Under the pieces are notes generated by a model. It ran no database searches, was not told the DNA's origin, and worked only from the letters and a program-made list of their open reading frames with translations. Below, piece by piece: positions 43,489 through 54,100 of a DNA stretch of 64,000 nt (position 1 is the first letter of the stretch; the number at the start of each line of letters is the position of its first letter). The stretch comes from Parvularcula sp964556115 (GTDB lineage: Bacteria; Pseudomonadota; Alphaproteobacteria; Caulobacterales; Parvularculaceae): the NCBI GenBank assembly GCA_964556115.1, contig CAZKVC010000001.1:248001-312000 (forward strand), read 5' to 3'. A program made the position numbers and the translations under genes.

Positions 43489-45696
43489 ATGGCGGACGAC
43501 AAGAAGAACGAAGGCGTCGAACCGGAAAAGACCGAGCCGCCCGAGACCACAGGCCCGAGGCGCAGTGACGATGCCGTCGAAGCCGAAATCGTCAGCGACG
43601 AAAACGACGCTCGAACCGATGACGATGTCGTGAGCACTGAGGACCCTGCTCCCGTCGCGGACGACAATCCCGTTGACGCCGACCACGTCGAAACCGGAAC
43701 CGCCTCGACCACCGGCGATCACACGCCCCACGATACCCATGAGACGACGCCCGAGCCGAAGAAAAAGTCCTCAGGCAAAGGGATGAGCTTCCTCCTGGTC
43801 GGCCTTCTCGCCGCTGCCGTCATCGCAATCATCATCTTCATCGCGAACCAGCAGGACGACAGCAATCCGGGCCGCACGGCGACCCTCGAGGAAGGCGATG
43901 GGACGGTGGTTCTCTTCCCCGCCGCAGGCCAGAACGAAGTTCAGGCTGTCGGGGGCGAGAACGTCACGCAGCCTCAGGCAGCTCCTCAGCCTCCCGAGCT
44001 GTCACCTTCCCCTGCCGAACCTGCCGCCGAAGAGAGCCCTGCGGCCGTCGCCAGCCGCGAGGAGGCCGAGCAGGACCAGGCCGAGCCGTCCGCCGACCCG
44101 CAAGATACCGCTTCGGCAGAGCCCAGTGAGGAGGCAACAGCTCTCGTCGCTGCGCTGAAAGCCAGAGCCAACGAGCCGCGGCAGCAAGCTGCGGCCGAAG
44201 AGCCAGCCGAAGGTACCGATGAGCAGCAGCTCGCCGCAGGGCCGGAAGAAGAAGCAGTGCCTGGTGAACGTTCGAGCGCTCTCGTTGCGGCCTTGAGGGC
44301 CCGGGCCGCGCAGCAGCGTCAGCAGCAAGCTGCTTCCGCAGAAGAGGGGCAGGCAGCAGAGACCGCGGAGGAAGATCAGCTCGCTGAGGGTGCGCCGGAG
44401 ACCGCGAATCAGGGCGAGCCTTCTGAAGAGGCGACGCAACTGATCGCCGCTTTGAACGAGCGCTCCCGCACCCGCGAGCGAGAGCAGGCACGCGCCGCCT
44501 CTGAAGCTGAGGCCCAACGCCTTGCGGCCGAAGCCGAAGCTGAAGAGCAGCGTCTCGCAGCCGGGGCGGAAGAGGCCCAGGCTTCCGAACCCGCGATCGA
44601 AAACCAGGAGCCGGTCACGCAAGTTAGTGAGCAAGAGGCCGAAGAAGCTTCCCAGGCAAGAGTGGAAGCGCTGCGCCGCCTCGCCGAGCAGCGGGCCAAC
44701 CAGCGCCGCGAGCAGCGAAATCAGGAAGCCGGCCCCGAGGTGCAACCGGCTCCGCAAACTGACGATCAGCAGACCGAAGTGCAGGACGACGCAACGCCGG
44801 TGGCGGTCATTCCCGAAGAGCGCATCGAGACTCTTCGCCGGGAGATCGTCGAGGACGTCTCCACCATCGTCGAACGCGCCACGGGCGATGTGCGGGAGAA
44901 CGTCAGGTCGGATGTCCTCGCCGAAACCAGCGAGCGTATCGACAGCCGCTTCGCTCAGACCGAGGAAGCGCTTCAGCAGACCGAACGCGCCGTCAACGAG
45001 ACCCGCGCCCAGGTCCAGCAGACCGAGCGAGAAGTGACGGCTACCCGCGCGCAGGTGCAGGAAACCGCCCAGCGGATCGAAGCGCTGCAGTCGGCTCTGA
45101 CCGAACAGCAACAGCAGGCGCAGCAGCAGCTTTCCGCCATCGACCAGCGGATCGATCAGCTTCAGTCGCGAAGCGTCGATGTCACGCGCCGCGGCGATCT
45201 TCTCCTTGCTCTGAGCGATCTCGGCGACAATCTCGATGCAGGGCGGCCGTTCCAGCGGCAGCTCAATGCGGTCGAGTCGATCACCGGCAACCGGGACAAT
45301 CTGGACGGGCTGCGGGTCTTCGCCGGTTCCGGCATCCCCAGTCTCGACACCCTACAGGCCCAGTTCGATGCAGCCGCCCGTTCCGCCCTCGCAGGCACCA
45401 AGAAGGATGACGCCGAAGGTGCGCTCGGCAAGATGCGGGCGAACATCACCAGCCTCTTCAGTGTGCGCCCCGTCGGCGATGTCGAAGGCGAGAACACCGG
45501 CGCCATCATTGCCAGGGCGGAGGCCCGGCTCGAAGAAGGCGAGACCGGCGCCGCCATCAACGAACTCGAACAGCTCGAAGGCCGCGCGGCCGAAGCCTTC
45601 GACGCCTGGATCGCCGCCGCAGAAGCCAGGGCCATCGCTGCCGAAGCCCTGCGCGAGCTCGAACAAGAGGTGGCCGGTACCAGCCGGAATCATTGA
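43489..45696 (+). CDS. alphaproteobacterial Mic60/mitofilin-like inner-membrane protein
   Basis: 735 aa. Acidic cytoplasmic N-terminus; one membrane helix at about 99-120 (GMSFLLVGLLAAAVIAIIIFIANQ); a Q/E/A-rich periplasmic spacer with three related stretches near residues 214, 262 and 313 (ALVAALKARA, ALVAALRARA, QLIAALNER); a coiled coil at about 440-570; and a C-terminal mitofilin-like domain (LLALSDLGDNLDAGRPFQRQLNAVESI ... LARAEARLEEGETGAAINELEQLEG). The slot between hemD and hemY is where alphaproteobacterial Mic60 is known to lie. Mic60 bends membrane and links inner to outer membrane. Longer than typical because of the repeat spacer. Confidence 0.85.
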   Translation: MADDKKNEGVEPEKTEPPETTGPRRSDDAVEAEIVSDENDARTDDDVVSTEDPAPVADDNPVDADHVETGTASTTGDHTPHDTHETTPEPKKKSSGKGMSFLLVGLLAAAVIAIIIFIANQQDDSNPGRTATLEEGDGTVVLFPAAGQNEVQAVGGENVTQPQAAPQPPELSPSPAEPAAEESPAAVASREEAEQDQAEPSADPQDTASAEPSEEATALVAALKARANEPRQQAAAEEPAEGTDEQQLAAGPEEEAVPGERSSALVAALRARAAQQRQQQAASAEEGQAAETAEEDQLAEGAPETANQGEPSEEATQLIAALNERSRTREREQARAASEAEAQRLAAEAEAEEQRLAAGAEEAQASEPAIENQEPVTQVSEQEAEEASQARVEALRRLAEQRANQRREQRNQEAGPEVQPAPQTDDQQTEVQDDATPVAVIPEERIETLRREIVEDVSTIVERATGDVRENVRSDVLAETSERIDSRFAQTEEALQQTERAVNETRAQVQQTEREVTATRAQVQETAQRIEALQSALTEQQQQAQQQLSAIDQRIDQLQSRSVDVTRRGDLLLALSDLGDNLDAGRPFQRQLNAVESITGNRDNLDGLRVFAGSGIPSLDTLQAQFDAAARSALAGTKKDDAEGALGKMRANITSLFSVRPVGDVEGENTGAIIARAEARLEEGETGAAINELEQLEGRAAEAFDAWIAAAEARAIAAEALRELEQEVAGTSRNH

Positions 45697-45729
45697 TGTC
45701 CTCCTCCAAACCATCCGTGAGGTGATCGC

Positions 45730-47277
45730 GTGATCCGGATCTTCCTCTATATCGTCATTGTCATTCTGGCAGCATGGCTCATCACCATGCTGGCGGAATT
45801 GTCCGGCTACGCCGTGATCGAACTGCAGGGCCAGCGTCTCGACATTGCGACGAACCTGCTGATCGGTCTCGCCATCCTGGGTCTGATCGGCTTTTTCTTC
45901 GGTGGAACTTTCATCAGTTGGATGTGGGGCCTGCCCAAACGCTTCCGCCGCCGCGCCAGGGACAGGCGTCAGGCGAAGGGCATGACCGCCCTGGCCAGGG
46001 GCCTCGAAGCCGTCGCGGCCGGCGATGCCGTCGACGCGCAGAAGCATGCAAGGGCCGCAAGCAAGAACCTTGAGGACCCGGCCCTCACCCGCCTCCTCAC
46101 CGCTCAGGCAGCGCAGCTCGCAGGCGATGCCGTGACTGCGCAGGAAAGCTACGCGGCGATGCTCGAAGCACCTGAAACGGAGTTTCTTGGGCTCCGCGGG
46201 CTTTACATGCAGGCGCTCAAGGACGGCGACCGGGAGGCGGCACGTCTTCATGCAGAGCGCGCTTTCAACCTGCGGCCGGGTGCTCTTTGGGCCTTCGAAA
46301 GCGTCCTCGAGCTGAACCTGGAGCGCGGCGCATGGGGCGATGCGCTCGAGGCTATTCGGCTTGCTCGGCAGAACGGCAATGCCGAAGGTCCGGTCTATGA
46401 ACGGATGGAGGGTGCCCTCCTGACCGCCCAGGCTTACGGCGCGCGGGACGGCGGCGATGAGGACCAGGCGCTCAAAGACGCCGAACGCGCCCTCAAGAAG
46501 GCGCCCACCCTCACCCCGGCAGCGGCGCTGGCAGCGAGGGGCGAAGCGGAAACCGGACACCGGTCCCGCTCGGCAAAGATCTTGAACGCCGCTTGGGAAG
46601 CAAGGCCCCATCCCGGCCTCGCCGAAGTCATGCGTTCCGTGTTCGCTGAAGAACGGGCTGAGAAACGCCGCGGCCGTCTTGAAAAGCTCGCCGAAAAGCA
46701 GCCCGAGGCCTTTGAAAGCCGTGTACTGAGGACGAGGATCGCGCTCGAAAGCGACAGGCTCGACGATGCGCAGGAGCTGATCGAGCCCCTTCTGATCGGT
46801 CGTCCGCCCCGCCGCATTCTGCTTCTGGCTGCCGATATCGCGACCGCGAGGGGACGTGAGGAGGTCGCATCGACCTGGCGGAGGAAAGCAGAACTGACGC
46901 CGCCCGACTTCGTTCCCGGGCTCGACGGCACGTTCAACTACACCACCGAAGGGTGGCGGCGTCTCATTCGCGAATATTCCGAACATGACCGCCTTGCGCC
47001 TCCGCCTCTCGAGGAGGAAACGGCGGAGCTCGATAGCGAAGAAGTCCGTATGCTTCTGGCGCCTCCGGTCCCTGTGGCGGCCGAGCCGTCGCTGGAACTG
47101 ATCGAGACTGACCCTTCTGGTGAAGAGACAAGTTCCTCGACCGCAGAAGCCGAGAGCGCGTGGGCCGACGAGGGCGAGGAACACCCGTCCAGCGAGGGCG
47201 GTGAACCCGCGGATGCGACAGTCATCGATGAGAAGCCCGGGTCTTCGACCGAGGGACCAACCGTCAAGACCGCATGA
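45730..47277 (+). CDS. HemY-like TPR membrane protein
   Basis: 515 aa with GTG start after GAGGTGA. Two N-terminal helices (IFLYIVIVILAAWLITMLA and ATNLLIGLAILGLIGFFFG) and WGLPKRFRRRARDRRQAKGMTALARGLEAVAAGD, the HemY_N signature; then TPR-like helical repeats to about 430, and an acidic C-terminal tail. HemY family proteins accompany heme biosynthesis genes but are not the protoporphyrinogen oxidase of the same name. Downstream of the Mic60 gene by 33 nt, likely one transcript hemC-hemD-mic60-hemY. Confidence 0.88.
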   Translation: MIRIFLYIVIVILAAWLITMLAELSGYAVIELQGQRLDIATNLLIGLAILGLIGFFFGGTFISWMWGLPKRFRRRARDRRQAKGMTALARGLEAVAAGDAVDAQKHARAASKNLEDPALTRLLTAQAAQLAGDAVTAQESYAAMLEAPETEFLGLRGLYMQALKDGDREAARLHAERAFNLRPGALWAFESVLELNLERGAWGDALEAIRLARQNGNAEGPVYERMEGALLTAQAYGARDGGDEDQALKDAERALKKAPTLTPAAALAARGEAETGHRSRSAKILNAAWEARPHPGLAEVMRSVFAEERAEKRRGRLEKLAEKQPEAFESRVLRTRIALESDRLDDAQELIEPLLIGRPPRRILLLAADIATARGREEVASTWRRKAELTPPDFVPGLDGTFNYTTEGWRRLIREYSEHDRLAPPPLEEETAELDSEEVRMLLAPPVPVAAEPSLELIETDPSGEETSSSTAEAESAWADEGEEHPSSEGGEPADATVIDEKPGSSTEGPTVKTA

Positions 47278-47309
47278 AAAAGGCGGGACGCGTCGGCGCC
47301 CCGCCTTTC
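47278..47309. terminator. intrinsic terminator between hemY and trxA
   Basis: AAAGGCGGG and CCCGCCTTT form a 9-bp GC-rich stem with a loop of about 12 nt, flanked by A and T runs on the two sides. It fits a bidirectional terminator between the convergent hemY and trxA genes. Confidence 0.75.
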
Positions 47310-47329
47310 CATTCTGGATGCGACAGTCG

Positions 47330-47656
47330 TCAGGCGGACAAGGTTTCCTTGATCCAGGCCTCGATCTGCCCTTTCGGCGCTGCGCCGACTTTCGTCCCGA
47401 CGATCTCGCCGCCCTTGAAGAGCATCAGTGTGGGAACGCCGCGGACGCCGTACTGGCCGGGGGTGTTGGGGTTGCTGTCGATATCGACCTTGGCGACCGT
47501 CAGGTCCCCCGCCATCTCTCCGGCAAGCTCTTCGAGGGCTGGCGCGATCTGTTTGCAGGGGCCGCACCAGGTTGCCCAGAAATCGACCAGGACCGGGCCT
47601 TCGGCGCTGAGAACGTCGTCGGCGAAGCTTTGATCGGTGACCGTTTTGGTAGCCAT
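47330..47656 (-). CDS. trxA: thioredoxin 1
   Basis: 108 aa with redox site FWATWCGPCKQIAP, then VDIDSNPNTPGQYGVRGVPTLMLFKGG with the cis-proline. Cytosolic protein-disulfide reductant. Start at 47656 has GAAAGGAAC seven nt upstream. Last gene of the tsaE-amgK-murU-addB-addA-trxA run, 76 nt after addA. Confidence 0.96.
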   Translation of the reverse strand: MATKTVTDQSFADDVLSAEGPVLVDFWATWCGPCKQIAPALEELAGEMAGDLTVAKVDIDSNPNTPGQYGVRGVPTLMLFKGGEIVGTKVGAAPKGQIEAWIKETLSA

Positions 47657-47732
47657 AAACTGTTCCTTTCTCGCGCCGACACTTATGCGTGCCGCGCCGA
47701 AGTGCAAGCCGTCAGGAAAGCTGCGCTTCCCT

Positions 47733-50700
47733 TCAGGCGATCTGAAACCTTCTTCCCGCTGCCGTGTAGATCAACAGGCCCTCGACCCGGCGGCCTGGAT
47801 AAAGACGACGCAGAAGGCTGCAATAGAGTTCGACCTGCCGTGCGTGCGCGGCGGGTATGTCGCCGTCGGTTGCCGGAACCCAACGGGTGGTCTTGAACTC
47901 CGCGCACAGGACATGTTCGTCGGTGACCAGAAGCCTGTCGATCTGGCCGCTGATCAGGCGGCCCGCGTCGTCCCCCTGAATGGAGACTTCCGCCCGTCCT
48001 TGCGGGCCGAAGAGCTCTTGCAACATCGGGTCGGCGAGAAGCTGACAGGCCATTTCTGCCGCCCGGTCTTGCTCTTCGCCGGGTCGTCGCGGGTCGAAAA
48101 GGGCAGCTTGCTTCTTCGCCTCTTCCTCACGCCGTGAGGGATCGACCTCCGGGAGGTACTCGAGGAGGTGGTGGACGAGAAGGCCGAAGCGTCTGGGATC
48201 GGACAGATGAGTGCCGACAGCTGCGGCTTCCCTCTCCTCGGCGGGGTCGATCCTGTCTTCCGGGAGGAGCGAGGGATAGATCACCTCGACGGCCTCTTCG
48301 TCAGGGGCCATCCTGCCGATCCAGTCCGGTTTCGGTGACGGCCTGAAAGCAGGCGGCGGCGTGAGGCTGGCGACCTCTCCCGGTCCGGCCTTTTCATAAA
48401 TCCTGCCGCTTTCGCCCCAGGACTTCGGCAAATCTCGGACGGGTTTACCCCCAGCAAGGCGTTCGAAGGCTTCCATCATCCGCTGGTGCCAGGTCTGGAC
48501 GCCATCCTTAGACGCCTTGCCGCCGCAGATGATGAGGTGCTCCGCAGCGCGGGTCGCGCCGACATAAAGGAGACGCTGATATTCCTCGTCCCGCCGCGCG
48601 TCCGCTTCGTCGCGGAGCGCATGAACGCGGGCCGGCAGTTCAGCCGCCTTGGAAGGCGTGAAAATGGGGATCTGAACACCATCGGCAAGTTCGGCCGGCA
48701 CCAGCTTCTCCCGCTTCCAATAGTCACCTGACGATTTGAGATAGTCCGCGTCGGCAAGGTAGACGATCGGCGCTTCGAGGCCTTTTGCCCCGTGGACCGT
48801 CATGACACGGACCCCGGCCTCCTTATCCCCGGCGATCTCACGCTTGATCTCCCTGCGGAACCGCTCGGCATGAAGAAGGAAGCCGTGGACGTTGCGGATG
48901 TCGGCATCCTCGAAACGAAGCGCTTCATCAAGAAGCGCGTCCACTGCCTCGAAGCTCGCTTCGCCCAGCCGGGCCTGCAGGCGCGACCGTCCGGTCTCCC
49001 CATGCCCGCAATCGAGCATGGTCGACAGAAGACTGAAGGGCCCCTTGCGGGTCCCGGCGTTGAGAGCCTGTTCGAGCCGCTGAACCGCTATCTGCGCGCG
49101 GTCCGACAACCTGCCTGACGCAGCGGCCGTTTCCTTCAGTCTGCGCCAGAGATGGGTCTTCCGGTCACAGCAAAGGTCAAAGAGTTCCTGCTCGGACCAG
49201 TCGAATAAAGGCGACCTTAAAAGGACCGCGAGGCTGAGGTCATCGTCCGTGTTCGACGCAAACCGCAGAAGATGGATGAGGTCCCGGACGGCAACATCGC
49301 TGGCGACAGCAATACGGTCCGTCCCGGCGCAGGCAATGCCGCGTTCGCCGAGCGCGCGCAACATCTCGCGAAAACGGGTTCCGCGGCGCTGGAAAAGGAT
49401 CATCACATCGTCGGCAATCATCCGCCGACCGCCGACGCAGGCGAGCGCCGGCTTATCGGACAGGCGCGCCTCGATATCTTCGGCAATAGCCTGGGTGAGC
49501 CGCCGGTCGATGCTGTCGTCAGGCGTTGCATCGACCTCGCGGTCCCATACCGACCGTTCGGTCTTCTCGGGCTCAGGCAGGTACGGCCAGATTTCTACCG
49601 CCCCCGGACGATCATTCCAGCGGCTTTCATGGCGGGTGTAACCCCCTGCGACCTCATGGAAATCAGCCCGGTCGAAGGCCGCATCGACGAGATCGAGCAC
49701 GGGCTGCGAGGTCCGGAAGGACAGGAACAGGCTGTCCGCCACGAGGCGCTTGCCTAATCTGTTCTTCAAGCGGTCGCGCTGCGCTGTGAAGAGCGCGGCT
49801 TCGGCACCGCTGAAGGCGTAGATGGATTGCTTCGGGTCACCGACCGCGAAAAGGCTCCGTGCACGGCTCGCACCTGCAGCATCTTCATCAGTGTCGGTGA
49901 TTTCAGCCACCAGTTCCCTGAAGAGATCCCACTGCGCCGAAGATGTGTCCTGTGCCTCATCGAGGAGCACATGGTCGATGCCCTCATCGAGCTTGAAGCG
50001 CACCCAGGCCTGGTCCGTATCGCGCAGCAGGCGGAGGGTGCGTTCGATGAGGTCATCGTAGTCGAGACCGTTCCGCGTCGCCTTTCCTCGCTGGTAAAGC
50101 TGACCTGCGAGAACCGCGAGGGCAATGAAGTCCCTGTTGTCCTGATGACAACGCGCAAGGAAGAGCCGGTCCCTATGGGCGGCAATGTGTTCACAGTAGC
50201 GCTGCCACCGCTTTTCTAATTCGTGGACGCTTGCCTTGCTCTTTCTGTCGAAAGGCCTGGTCGAAGCAGGGGTACCCGAACTCGTATAGATTGCCGGGCT
50301 CAAAAGCCTATCGATCGCGGGCGCATCGACCTGGTCTTGAATTTTCTGCGCAAGCTTCTTTGCTCTCGCACCGCCTACCGAGAATCCTTCGGTAACTTCG
50401 GTCAGGAAGACCGCATCCGGATAGCGCTCGAAGCTACGAAGGACATCCTCGACGGCTTCCGCCTCGGACTGAAGCGCCTGTTCCAGCATCTCTGCAAGGT
50501 TGCGCCCTTCCAGTTTTGCGAGGTCGCGGGTCCGGAAGAGGTAATCGCGCAGGCAATCCTCGAGCGATGCGGTGAAACCGCCGCCGGCCTCGTCTTCCCC
50601 TTGCAGATGACTGGTGAGCCGGTCGAGGGAAGCGGAAAGCTCTTTCGTCTTCGCGGCAAAACTCGCCACATCAGCGGTAGCCTGACGACGAATAGCGGCA

Positions 50701-51158
50701 GCTTCGTCATCCTCCAGCGGCTTGAAACCCAAGGGCAGGCCCGCTTCGGCCGGGAAGCGTGCCAGGATCGATCCGCAGAAGCTGTGGATAGTCTGGATCT
50801 TAAGCCCGCCTGGCGTTTCGAGGGCACGAGCGAAAAGTTTGCGCGCAGTCCGAAGTTCGTCGTCCGATGGCTCGTCGTTCGTCAGTTCACGCAAGGCAGC
50901 CCGCAGCTCGTTATCGCTGGCGAGGGACCAGGAGGAGAGAAGGTCCAAGAGCCGGCTCGACATCTCGGCTGCGGCGGCTTTGGTGAAAGTGATGCAAACG
51001 ATACTCGCAGGCGGTGAGCCGGAAAGAAGCTGCCTGATGACCCGGCGCACCAGGACAAATGTCTTCCCTGTCCCGGCATTGGCCGAAAGCCAAGCTGAAC
51101 GCCCGGGGTCAGCGACACGCTTCTGGATCGCATCAGTACGCAGAAGGGCTTCACTCAT
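47733..51158 (-). CDS. addA: AddA helicase-nuclease subunit
   Basis: 1141-aa UvrD-like helicase plus nuclease. Walker A SANAGTGKTFVLVRRVI, motif II LLDEAQDTSSAQWDL, GDPKQSIYAFSGA (motif III), YLADADYL, QRLLYVGATRAAEHLIICGG (motif VI), and a C-terminal PD-(D/E)xK nuclease with CAEFKTTRW. Unwinds and resects double-strand breaks for RecA loading. Start ATG 51158 (MSEALLRTDAIQ) overlaps the addB stop by 8 nt; a longer frame to 51260 is not preferred. Confidence 0.95.
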   Translation of the reverse strand: MSEALLRTDAIQKRVADPGRSAWLSANAGTGKTFVLVRRVIRQLLSGSPPASIVCITFTKAAAAEMSSRLLDLLSSWSLASDNELRAALRELTNDEPSDDELRTARKLFARALETPGGLKIQTIHSFCGSILARFPAEAGLPLGFKPLEDDEAAAIRRQATADVASFAAKTKELSASLDRLTSHLQGEDEAGGGFTASLEDCLRDYLFRTRDLAKLEGRNLAEMLEQALQSEAEAVEDVLRSFERYPDAVFLTEVTEGFSVGGARAKKLAQKIQDQVDAPAIDRLLSPAIYTSSGTPASTRPFDRKSKASVHELEKRWQRYCEHIAAHRDRLFLARCHQDNRDFIALAVLAGQLYQRGKATRNGLDYDDLIERTLRLLRDTDQAWVRFKLDEGIDHVLLDEAQDTSSAQWDLFRELVAEITDTDEDAAGASRARSLFAVGDPKQSIYAFSGAEAALFTAQRDRLKNRLGKRLVADSLFLSFRTSQPVLDLVDAAFDRADFHEVAGGYTRHESRWNDRPGAVEIWPYLPEPEKTERSVWDREVDATPDDSIDRRLTQAIAEDIEARLSDKPALACVGGRRMIADDVMILFQRRGTRFREMLRALGERGIACAGTDRIAVASDVAVRDLIHLLRFASNTDDDLSLAVLLRSPLFDWSEQELFDLCCDRKTHLWRRLKETAAASGRLSDRAQIAVQRLEQALNAGTRKGPFSLLSTMLDCGHGETGRSRLQARLGEASFEAVDALLDEALRFEDADIRNVHGFLLHAERFRREIKREIAGDKEAGVRVMTVHGAKGLEAPIVYLADADYLKSSGDYWKREKLVPAELADGVQIPIFTPSKAAELPARVHALRDEADARRDEEYQRLLYVGATRAAEHLIICGGKASKDGVQTWHQRMMEAFERLAGGKPVRDLPKSWGESGRIYEKAGPGEVASLTPPPAFRPSPKPDWIGRMAPDEEAVEVIYPSLLPEDRIDPAEEREAAAVGTHLSDPRRFGLLVHHLLEYLPEVDPSRREEEAKKQAALFDPRRPGEEQDRAAEMACQLLADPMLQELFGPQGRAEVSIQGDDAGRLISGQIDRLLVTDEHVLCAEFKTTRWVPATDGDIPAAHARQVELYCSLLRRLYPGRRVEGLLIYTAAGRRFQIA

Positions 51159-54100
51159 CGCCTTGCCCCCTGCCCCATTCACCGCGGCGGGCGAGGTCAT
51201 CGTAGTTGCCCGATGAAAGCCGACTGAAGGGATGGACCTGCGACGGCATCGGGCAATCATCCTGATACTGTTCGGTCAGGAACGCGGTAAGACGTTTCTC
51301 GAACGCATCGAGTTCGGACATCAGGTCTAGCCCCCGCAGATGACGGCTCGTCTTGTCCTTCTCGCTCGTCAGGATCTGGTCGTCCTGATTGAGACGGAGA
51401 AAGGCGATCTGCTCGACGCTTCGCCCATCGACCGCATCGAAGCCTCCTTGCCTTGCCATCAGTGCAAGGAGGAAGAGCTGCGGCGAGAAATTCCCGTCTT
51501 CCGCCAAGGATGCCGAGCCGCCGAGCTTGTAGTCGATGATGTGAAGGCCCTCGCGAAGATAATCGATCCGGTCGGCCCTGCCCCTGATCTCGATCTGGCG
51601 ATCCGAAATCGGAAGAACGAGCTTGCCCTTGCACTCGGTCGCAAGTGGCCGGCCAAGCGACCGTGCCGTCGTCTCGAAGCGCGCCGCATGGGCGATGCTG
51701 TCGCGAAGGAACCGCCGCCCCAGAAGGCGCTGTCTTTCCGGCATCGCGTAGCGATGGATGACCTCATCGACCTGCGAAAGAAGCGCGTCTTCCACCGAAG
51801 CCGGCAGTTCGTCCGGGTAGCGCTCGACGAAAAGCTCGAGAAGCTTGTGAACGATATCACCACGGTCCCGTGGCCCGAAGTTTTCGTCATAGGACGGAAG
51901 CTTCTTCAGACGAAGCGCATGTTCCGCGTAGATTGCATACGGGTCGCGTATCCAGGTTCCGATCGCGCTGACAGTCAGTTTCAGCGGCTTCCGTGAACCG
52001 GGGATGGTTGGTGCAGGACGGCTGGCAGGGGCAACAGGCCCCTCATGCCTGAACCGCAGGTCCCTCAGAGCGCGCAAGCGCGGCGCCCAGTCAAAGCTGC
52101 GCCCCTCGCCGCCAAGGAGCTGCAGGAAACTCTCCAAGCGGACCATGAAACGCGATGGACGAGCGGGCGATGGGCCCTGGCGTTCGGAGCGGGTGAGCAA
52201 CACCTTCGGCGCGGCGGCGAGATCCTGAAAGTCATGAGCGACCCGCCCGATTTCCGCTTCGGGCAAGGGCATGCCGAGCTCCTTGCGCATGGCGCGGCTG
52301 AAGAAAGGATCGACAGCGGCGTCTCCGGGCCAGACGCCCTCCTGAAGGCCGCCCACGATCAGAAGGTCCGCTGACTGAAGGCGTCCCTCCAGTACGCCGA
52401 GGATGGAAAGGCGCGGGTGCTGACCGCCAGGCGGACGCACGACCGGACCTTTCAGAAGGCTGTCGAAAACCTCTGTATAGTCTTCGACCTCGACGTCGCC
52501 GAGAATATCGGTTTCGTCCAGGAGCTGACGAAGATGCGGCTCCAGAACCTCACCGTCTTCGAAACGGAAGAGCCGTTCGGCCCCATCTTCGGTATCGGTC
52601 GCCGCCAGTTTTTCGGCGATCTTGATATGGCATTCAAGGAGCGAACGGACCGGTCCCGTCTCGATACAGGCATCACGGAACACTTCTGATAGTTCGCTGA
52701 TGAGCGCCCTCGCCTTTTTTGCTGCTTCCGCATTCAGAAGGCGGCAGTGGGGACGCCAGTCATCATCGAGACACGCGGCGAGGCCATCCCAGCCGTCGCG
52801 AAGGTCACGGCCACGCAGGACGATATCGAGCGCCTGCACCAGCGGCCTGCGTTCCGAAGCCGGCATGCCGAGGCCAAAGAGCTGATGGTGGATCAGACCC
52901 GCCAGTGCGCCCGGATCGTTCGGCTTCGCCATGACCCGGGCGATCAGCCTCATGAAGGTCGCGCGGTAAGACCCGGCGAGGGGCATCCCGCCGCTATCGT
53001 CGACTTCGATACCCCAGCCCGCGAGCTTGCCGGCAACACGGCGGCCCAGGTTCCGGTCCGCGGTAACGAGCGACGCCGTGGCCCCCGGCGTCTCCAGGGT
53101 CTCCCGCATGGCGAGGGCGATGAGGTCGGCCTCCTCGTCCATTGTCCTCGCCACCGCCACGCCGAGACCGTCGAGCGCGTGGTGAGCCTTCTCGTCGGCC
53201 CGCAAGGCGGCAACGGCCTCCGCCCAGCTATCCGTACTCTCTGTCGGCATCAGGGCGAGGCTCAGCAGCTCGCGGCGCTTGCGGGAGGCTTGGTCATCCG
53301 TATGAGGGATCTGAACGACCTGAAGCCGCCCGATTTCGAAACAGTCCGCCAGGAGGTCGCGGTAAGCGCTCTGTGGATGAGGGGCGTCGATCTCAGCCCA
53401 TGCTTCGTCCGTCAGAAGATGATCGAAGGCGGGGAGGACCACCGCGCCTTTCGGCATGGAAGCGATGGTCCTCAGAAAGCGGCGTGAGGATGGCGACGTC
53501 CCAAGGAAGCCCGCGGCGAGAACGAGCTCTGCGCGCACATCCCCGGCGATCCGGTCGCTGATATCTTCGAGAAGCCGTGCACGGCGGTCCCGGGTATCAA
53601 GGAGCCGCTCGGTCTCGAGCCATTCGGGCCAGTCGCTCGAAGCCACTTCGAGGATCTTGATGGCGGACTGCCAATGCCCGGCCATCCCCGCCATCAACTC
53701 GCTTTCGCGCAACTGGTCGAGGGCTTCGGTCCCCACGCCGTACTCGATCATCTGATCCGAGGCCTGGCTGAGAAGCGTCGCGGCATCGAGCGCTGCATGA
53801 AGGGGCGGCGTAGCGCCATGAATCGTCCGCATGCGTTCTCGGTAGCAAACGGCGAGCCGGAGCCGCTTGCTCGTCGAGCTGGCAGCAGGAGGAAGCGGGG
53901 CAGCCACGCGTACGAGCCCATCGCTGAGGAGGTCATCCTCGTCGAGGTCGGCAACTGCTGTAATGCGCGGAAGCAGCGCAACGCCGCTTGGCGCACGGCG
54001 GAGGAAAGCTTCCTTCAGTGTGCGCACGGCACGGCGGCTGGGAAGGAAGATCCGCATATCGGCAAGGCGGTCCAGGTCCTCGCCCACTGTCGCGATGAGC

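Noticed and set aside
45352..47184. 610-codon minus-strand frame opposite hemY and the Mic60 gene
   Set aside because: Antisense to two well-supported genes; no membrane, catalytic or domain signature in its translation.
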